From the NCBI GenBank assembly GCA_021209875.1, contig JAGYVD010000001.1, positions 2,356,001 to 2,420,000 of the forward strand: a stretch of 64,000 bases of DNA. The letters run 5' to 3'. A program made the position numbers and the translations under genes. This document shows positions 58,320 to 64,000 of the stretch, piece after piece; the stretch's first letter is position 1, and the number at the start of each line of letters is the position of its first letter. The notes under the pieces were generated by a model, which saw nothing but the letters and a program-made list of their open reading frames with translations, did no database searches and was not told the origin of the DNA. This stretch comes from Rosellinia necatrix (taxonomy: Eukaryota > Ascomycota > Sordariomycetes > Xylariales > Xylariaceae).

Positions 58320-61300
58320 ATGCTGTCTCGGCAATCCCAGCAGCTCCAGCGGATGGCTGGCGTTGAATTCAACAAACCATCGGACGCAGATGACGGCACG
58401 AGTGAAGGTATGTTCTGACAAGGCTACCATGGCAGGCGCGGCAACTTAACCATAGTATTGCTCAGTATCCGAGATGGCCACCTCGCCCGGCTTCGTCGAC
58501 GATGCAGATCGCTTCGCCAAAGCCCTCGACGCTCTTTCGGTCACACAAAAGTCTCCCACCGAGCAACGCGCCGACATCTTCACATTGGTCGACAAATACT
58601 ACCAATATGCTACGAGCAAGGTCCAGACTTTGCGCAAAGCATTAAGGTCGGCGTCTGGCACCGGCCTTCGACGCTTGGACGACTCCTCGAGCCAGGACTC
58701 CATGGACCTCGACGAAGCGGACATCCGGTCGACCGGCTCCGCAAACGAGCTGGACCGTTGGGAGCAGGAAGCACAGGTTTGGGATATGCTGCGCCGCCTC
58801 TTGCCTCTGCGTTACTCTGGCCGGAATGCTCTTCGACCGATACGACACGAGGTCTCCAGGTTCCAATCGACCTCCGAGCTTTGGGAAGAGTTTCTGCAGT
58901 CAGATCCGACCGCCCAAGAGCGCAAGGCAATCCTTGAGTGTCTACAGACGAGCGCCGACGACGGCCGGATGGATATTGATGATCTCGTACGAGATTACCA
59001 GAAGCAGGCTGAACGTGGTGATATTATAGCGTACGGCTGGCTTCACACGCGCTCCGCCATCAAGATGCAAAAAAACGTAAACAGCTGGACAGGACCCCTA
59101 GATCCCACTAGCGCTGACGCCAGCCAACTAGTTGATGCGAATGGTTCGAATCCCCTGGTGACCCAATTAGATCCCGACGTGGCGACTAGGCAAGGCCGCA
59201 AGCTTCAACCGCAAGATGAATACTTCGAGCGCGCCATCTGGCTTGGTTGTTATGAGCTACTTCGGCGCGGCAGGAGCTTGAACGAGATCCGAGATTGGTG
59301 CGTTGAGCGGACCGAGGTATGGCGAGCAGTTACCATGTCAGCCATGCCATTATCCAAGGGCAACGAAATGAAACGGTCTTCCGCTGATCCTCTTTCCACC
59401 CTACTTTGGCGTAGAACCTGTTTTGCCCTTGCACGTCAGGGTGGTACTGATGACTGTGAGCGCGCGGTGTACGGTATTCTTTCGGGTGATATCATGAGCG
59501 TGGAAAAGGTATGCAAAAGTTGGGATGATTTCGTCTTCGCCCATTACAATGCCCTCCTGAGGGCTCAGTTCGATGGGTACCTCATGAAGCGAACCTCGCC
59601 AGATTCAGCTGCTGCAATCCATCAAGCGTTACCCTCATTCAATGCTCTTCAGTTTCATGGCGATGCTTCATCCGCCAGTGAGCGCCTCATTAGCTTGCTC
59701 GAGTCAACCCCGAAAACATCCAGCGAAGCTAAAACGCCCCTCAAGGCGCTACAAGCGGCTATCATTTCCAACAACCTGACACAATATATGCACGATCTCG
59801 GCGTAGCATTGGGGAAACGTGCAAACCAGACAGCACCATCCCACCTCATACCCGAAATTGATGATGCAGCCATCAGCGTCAACGATCCCAGATTTTTTAT
59901 GATGAATGACTACGATGGGCTACGTGTTGCAGTGCATGTATATCTCTTAGTCGCCCGCCTCGACAATCTTCAGAGCGAAGTTAACTCCGCAGTCGACCAC
60001 CACAGAGCTCGGGACAACATTGTGGCCACATATGTCAGTATTCTACGGCTAGCCGATCTAACAGATCTAATGCCCTTGTATTGTTCGAAACTCCAAGAGG
60101 AACGAGGTTTCTTTACCCTGAGTCGAAACATCACTCGACTGGAAGAACCGGCCGGGCGGAGCACTCTGCTCAAAATCATGAGCAAACTGGGCATGGACAT
60201 CGCCAAGTTCATCGTTTACCAACCGCGATCTATCCTTGAACACAATCCTGTGTCGGAGCAGGCCATATCAGCGTTCGGCTCCTTTACAGTGGTTCTGAAC
60301 AGTCCTCCGACATTAAAGTACGGCCGTCCCCTGAAGCCGGATTTTTTCGGCGACGAGCCAGAAAGCTTGGAAGCTACCGACGAATCTCTAATCCAGTCCC
60401 TTGAATGGTTTTCCCTGGAGGAGGGCCTCTGGGAAGAGTTTTTTGAGGCCGGTACAGCTGTATATAAGCGCTTCCTAAGTAAGAACCAAGTCATCATCTT
60501 CACCTTGTAATAAATACTAACTCGCAACAGAGGGATTTAATCTCCAAGCAGCACGTTCCTTGTCCGAGAGGGTTCGATGTGCGAATATTTTCAGACAGAA
60601 AACCGGCCTCGTTATCGCGGATGACACAGATGTGTCGTGGTTTGAAGATATCCGCTCGGGTGCCGTCACCGTCTCTCTCCAAGGCAATGACCTCGGGCCA
60701 GAACAAGTGGCAGTAGCAAGGAATTACTTTGAGATGGAATGCCTCACGCGGGCCCTCGACTCGATGGAAACGATTGCCTCCAGTGAAGCCATGGCTCAAG
60801 AGTACGTTCCAGCCCACGCAACCCAGGCGCAGTAGAGTTTTACGGGTACTAACATCAGCTTTAGTCCAACGGAGGATTTAGGGAGAGATTTCTGGAGCCA
60901 CGTTGGGAACGAAGTCAGATGCATCAAGAGCTACATGCGCCCGATGCTCAACAACTGGCTCCTAGAAAGTGTTCAAGGTTCGTGCCGACACTCGTCTATT
61001 ACCAAGCAATCGTGATGCAGACTGACTAGGGTAAACAGGGGACGACGATTTTACCTATCTCCGGGATGCTTATCTTCCCGAGATGATCATAGGATACGTG
61101 AGCGTGCTGCATTTTGCGGGAACCAGCCTCTCACGAGACAATTTGCTAGAATGCATGGAGCTCGCGTCTATTATCGCTAGAAAAGACGCCGACGTGGCGG
61201 CGGTGCTGATGAAGGCCGGCCGCATGAAGGAGATTGTGGAGGGTTTTGCAAATTGCAGCAAGGCACTGGCCATTAGCGGTAATGACAAGAAAGGAATGGG

Positions 61301-61364
61301 CGGAAGCAGCAAAAAGTTACGAGAGATGGGGTGGTCACGCGAATTATGGACTATTAAGAGATGA
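58320..61364 (+). CDS. nup84: Nucleoporin Nup84/Nup107
   Basis: Five exons (58320-58407, 58466-60478, 60531-60801, 60865-60977, 61039-61364) give 936 residues, similar to human Nup107 (925). Introns are 52-63 nt and all phases agree. Family landmarks: WEQEAQVWDMLRRLLPLRY, YGWLHTRSAIKMQ, EYFERAIWLGCYELLRRGRS, WRRTCFALARQGG-x-x-x-CERAVYG, VAVHVYLLVARLD-like helices, VATYVSILR, and LRDAYLPEMIIGYVSVLHFAG near the end. The structure is all-helical, as expected of the ACE1/alpha-solenoid scaffold. The protein belongs to the Y-shaped Nup84/Nup107-160 complex that coats the nuclear pore membrane. The small first exon (MLSRQSQQLQRMAGVEFNKP) is inferred from phase and splice sites. An internal start at 58474 is the alternative. 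Confidence 0.94.
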
Positions 61365-62254
61365 GGTTGATGGGGACCTAATTCCCGCAACCTACGATGT
61401 TAATCTGTAATTGTCCCATTACCCTCGGCGTTCTAAAGGCTGAAGCATATGATGAATTACCACGGTGGTGCTGGAAGTGCACTACATGCTACTATTTAGG
61501 TACCTCCCTAGGTTAGAACAATAGGTTGGGTCGCAAGAGTTATGCGCCAAATTCATAACTACCTGGCGGGTGCAGTTAGCCGACGCCATGGTTCATTCCG
61601 AATATAAAGGCCTTTTCCGAAGACACAGGCACTATCCAGGTATTTCAAACCATCAAGATTTGAGACACGCCCTATCCCTACCTAGTACCTACCTACCTTA
61701 GGTGGGCAGCAATACCAGCCTACCTAGTGTACCTAGATTAGACGTTAATATCACTACTACTACTAGTGTACTACTACTACCTAGTGTACCTAGGTCGGCT
61801 AAACGTTAATACTACCTTAGGTACCTACCTAGGTTAGGTAGGTAGGCAGATATGTATCTCATTCGCGAGTACATTTAGATATACGCGTAGGTATCTCCTG
61901 CATCGGTAGGCACAATAAGATAAGATAACCCCCACGGTACCTTGACGAAGCTACCTAGGTACCCACCTGGTGCCTACCTAACCTAGGTACCTAAGTACGT
62001 ACTTGGGTAAACTTAAAGTTGTGTGCTCACAGTGCTGATGACAATGATCCCCATCTGACCGGGCATGTCCCTACTTTCCAGTATTCCGAGTAGGTTAGTT
62101 TACGTGGCCACCTCCATATTCTATGTAGGTCGGTGGTGCGGCTCCCACCCTGTTTGACGCCCTTCAAAGCTAGACGAATCCTTCCACGGAGCAGCGGGGT
62201 CCCGATTTATGTGTCAGTTGATATCGCACAAAGCGACATACAAGCAATCCAGCC
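61365..62254. other. Intergenic region between nup84 and vps37, repeat-rich
   Basis: Filled between about 61,675 and 62,010 with TACCTAGGTA-type palindromes, ACTACT repeats and a copy of the dispersed element. Both flanking genes read rightward, so this holds the nup84 3' UTR and the vps37 promoter. Confidence 0.6.
61733..61760 (+). repeat. Dispersed short element, copy 3, with a partial copy at 61,799
   Basis: CCTAGATTAGACGTTAATAT continues into CACTACTACTACT. A shorter relative (CTAAACGTTAATACTACC, 61799-61816) follows 40 bases later. Both sit within the palindrome cluster. Confidence 0.75.
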
Positions 62255-63176
62255 ATGTACACAACCCCGACGCCGCCGCCGCCGATCCCGCCGCCGAAGC
62301 CCAACAGCCACGATGTGAGCCGGCTCGGGACGCCCGCTGGGAACTCTCCCCGTCCACCGCCGCCGGTGCCGGACACTGGGCATAGCGGCGGGTTGGAGAG
62401 CATGGGGGTTTCCAACGGCAGGATAGCGACCACAGACGCCTCGGGTTTGATTCTTGCGCCCTCGGCCGCAACGAGCGGCATCGCGCGACAGCACCAGGAG
62501 CCCATTCCGGATCCTGGCGACACCTGGCTACCCCGGATGCTGGAGGATAAGTCGTAAGTCTGCCCCGAACCAGCGCAACGCCAGCGCAACGCCACACGCC
62601 GGACATGTTGTACTGAGAGCTCTGCTTGTGGCGCGTAGGAAACAGGACCTAGCCGAAATCCTCAGCAACCCATCCGTGCTCCAGGCCCTCACCGTCTCGC
62701 CGGCAACGATGCACCCTTCGCTCGCTCAGACCCAGGATGCGCTTCAAACTGCACTGGACGAGAACATCAACCTCGCCCAGCATCTCACCGAGCTCGAGAC
62801 GCGGCTGGCACACCAACGCTCTGCTACACAGGCCCAGCTTCTCTCCGCACACGCGCTCGACCGGCAATGGCGTTCTAAGCAGGCTGATATGGACACCGCT
62901 CTCGCCCCTTTCGCCCCCGCAGCCCTTTATGCCCGCCTGACGCAGGCTTTGCAGGAGCAGGAAATGTTGTGCGCCGCCATGGAGGAGAGTTTCTTAGAGG
63001 GGGAAGGTACACAGGGGGGCGGCAGCAAAGGCGACGACGGTGCAGGACGCAGCCTAGCTACGGAGCGAGAAACGCTCGATTGGGTTCGGAGATATCGAGA
63101 AGCACGGCGGCTATACTACCTCCGCCAGGAGCGTAAGGAGAGATGGAACGAGAGACGGGTTGGCGGTTGGCGATGA
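62255..63176 (+). CDS. vps37: ESCRT-I subunit Vps37 (Mod(r) domain)
   Basis: Two exons (62255-62553, 62639-63176) separated by an 85-nt intron give 278 residues. The N-terminal 80 residues are proline-rich (TPTPPPPIPPPKPNSHDVSR). The Mod(r)/Vps37 domain begins with WLPRMLEDKS-KQDLAEILSNPSVLQAL, where the intron sits exactly between the two halves, and continues as long helices (LAQTQDALQTALDENINLAQ, HLTELETRLAHQRS). The acidic cluster EQEMLCAAMEESFLEGEG and the C-terminal WVRRYREARRLYYLRQERKE end the fold. Vps37 forms the stalk of ESCRT-I with Vps23, Vps28 and Mvb12, which sorts ubiquitinated cargo into multivesicular bodies. A Gly-rich insert (GEGTQGGGSKGDDG) lies before the last helix. Confidence 0.9.
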
Positions 63177-64000
63177 GGCGGGACCCCAGCATCAAAGCCT
63201 TCAGCCAGGCGAGCTACAGCCCCCCAATATGCTCAACCCCGAAGCCTTGGGCCTGGCACGCCCTCAGGCTACTATGGCTGCCGCGAGCCGACGCCTAGGC
63301 AAAGTCATCCGGAGCAGCCCCCGGGTCATAACCACTCGTCACGCTTCGTGTGCGGAAAAACAGAGGTTGGATGTCGCGAGAACACTGGGCATACCCATGC
63401 ATCAGCGAACCTACTCCCACGCGCGCACACCCCGTAGGCCCACGGTAGCAGACATTCTCAGCTTGTGTAGTCCAGCGAGCTTCGATTGCCACAGGCAGGC
63501 CAGTCGCATAATGGCGCTTTCATGCTATCATATGCCACCCCATCATTAAGTTTCAATACTAGACTGTGGGCTTGTGGTATGATTGCGATGCAATGCTGCT
63601 AAGAATAGGGTGGGAAAAGGGCTTTTCTAGATTGGTGCTTCATCTGGCGAATGCAATGACAGTACACAAAGGCAAGGTTGCCACTACAAGGGGTCCGGCT
63701 AGTCCAAGGGTTGGGTTCCCCGAACCGATACCAATTGCAGCCTCCCAATAGGATGGCGACTAGGTATATATCCCACCCAGCCGTAGATCTCTATGTTGAA
63801 TACTTCTTATTCCCTCGACGAATCAGCCTCCGCCGTTGGGCGTCCTAAGAGTTCTCCGTGTGACAAACTTCCCTGGTAATTGGGTGCTAGGAGACTTTTG
63901 TCGCAATTTAATATCAAATGCCTATGCGGACAGTCATTCCATCGTATGCGCACGGATGAGATGAGATGGCAAGCTCGTTCGGGCGAGGATCGTGACGGGT
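63177..64000. other. 3' flank of vps37 to the window edge
   Basis: No supported gene. The 129-codon frame starting at 63,160 overlaps the end of vps37 in another frame and has no recognisable content. Confidence 0.6.

Noticed and set aside
59140..59165. GGTTCGAATCCCC, a tRNA T-loop-like string
   Set aside because: It is inside the nup84 coding exon and no cloverleaf can be built around it.
1..64000. Search for a secondary-metabolite cluster, CRISPR array, rRNA or intact transposon
   Set aside because: No PKS/NRPS/terpene core enzyme, no spaced repeats, no rRNA signature, and no transposase or reverse-transcriptase motif could be recognised.

Overview
The window is a piece of chromosome from a filamentous ascomycete (Pezizomycotina), most likely a Sordariomycete. 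The basis is eukaryotic housekeeping genes with short introns (mostly 49-110 nt) that carry GT-AG ends and CTAAC/CTGAC-like branch sites. It also has a fungal Zn2Cys6 regulator, a filamentous-fungus-sized paxillin-like LIM protein, and wide intergenic spaces rich in TACCTAGGTA-type palindromes. The species cannot be named from the sequence alone. I see no prokaryotic-style operon, rRNA, tRNA, CRISPR array or intact transposon.

Layout. 1-3.9 kb: the pre-mRNA splicing genes clf1 (incomplete, running off the left edge) and prp31, divergent around a 571-bp shared promoter. 3.9-13.5 kb: about 9.6 kb without a convincing gene. 13.5-14.4 kb: a C2H2 zinc-finger regulator. 14.4-19.0 kb: gene-free, with minisatellites. 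19.0-30.0 kb, all on the minus strand: a short-chain dehydrogenase, an eight-exon gene joining an unnamed basic domain to an omega-type glutathione transferase, a possible small membrane protein, and a seven-exon Zn2Cys6 transcription factor. 32.0-37.7 kb: the THO subunit Tho3/Tex1 (minus) and the Golgi GEF subunit Ric1 (plus), divergent. 39.1-43.3 kb: casein kinase 2 beta subunit (plus) and a PAP2 lipid phosphatase (minus), convergent. 43.3-47.8 kb: gene-free. 47.8-52.4 kb: a three-LIM paxillin-like protein (plus) and SUMO (minus), convergent. 52.4-56.6 kb: repeats and two coding-like relics. 56.6-63.2 kb, all plus strand: the CX9C protein Cmc4, nucleoporin Nup84/Nup107 and the ESCRT-I subunit Vps37.

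How the genes fit together. Most are single-copy core genes for RNA processing and export (clf1, prp31, tho3, nup84), membrane traffic (ric1, vps37), signalling and modification (CK2 beta, SUMO), lipid phosphate metabolism (dpp1) and mitochondria (cmc4). They do not form a pathway cluster. The lineage-variable material is the regulators, the SDR and the GST fusion.

Most notable observations: (1) the GST exons have no start codon of their own and splice in frame to an upstream basic domain, giving one protein of about 633 residues; (2) cmc4 needs a 13-nt microexon to complete its first CX9C motif; (3) a short sequence with core TTAGACGTTAATACTACTA recurs in three intergenic regions, in both orientations. 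Exon models were built by hand from splice sites, reading phase and recalled family sequences. None was checked by alignment or RNA data.
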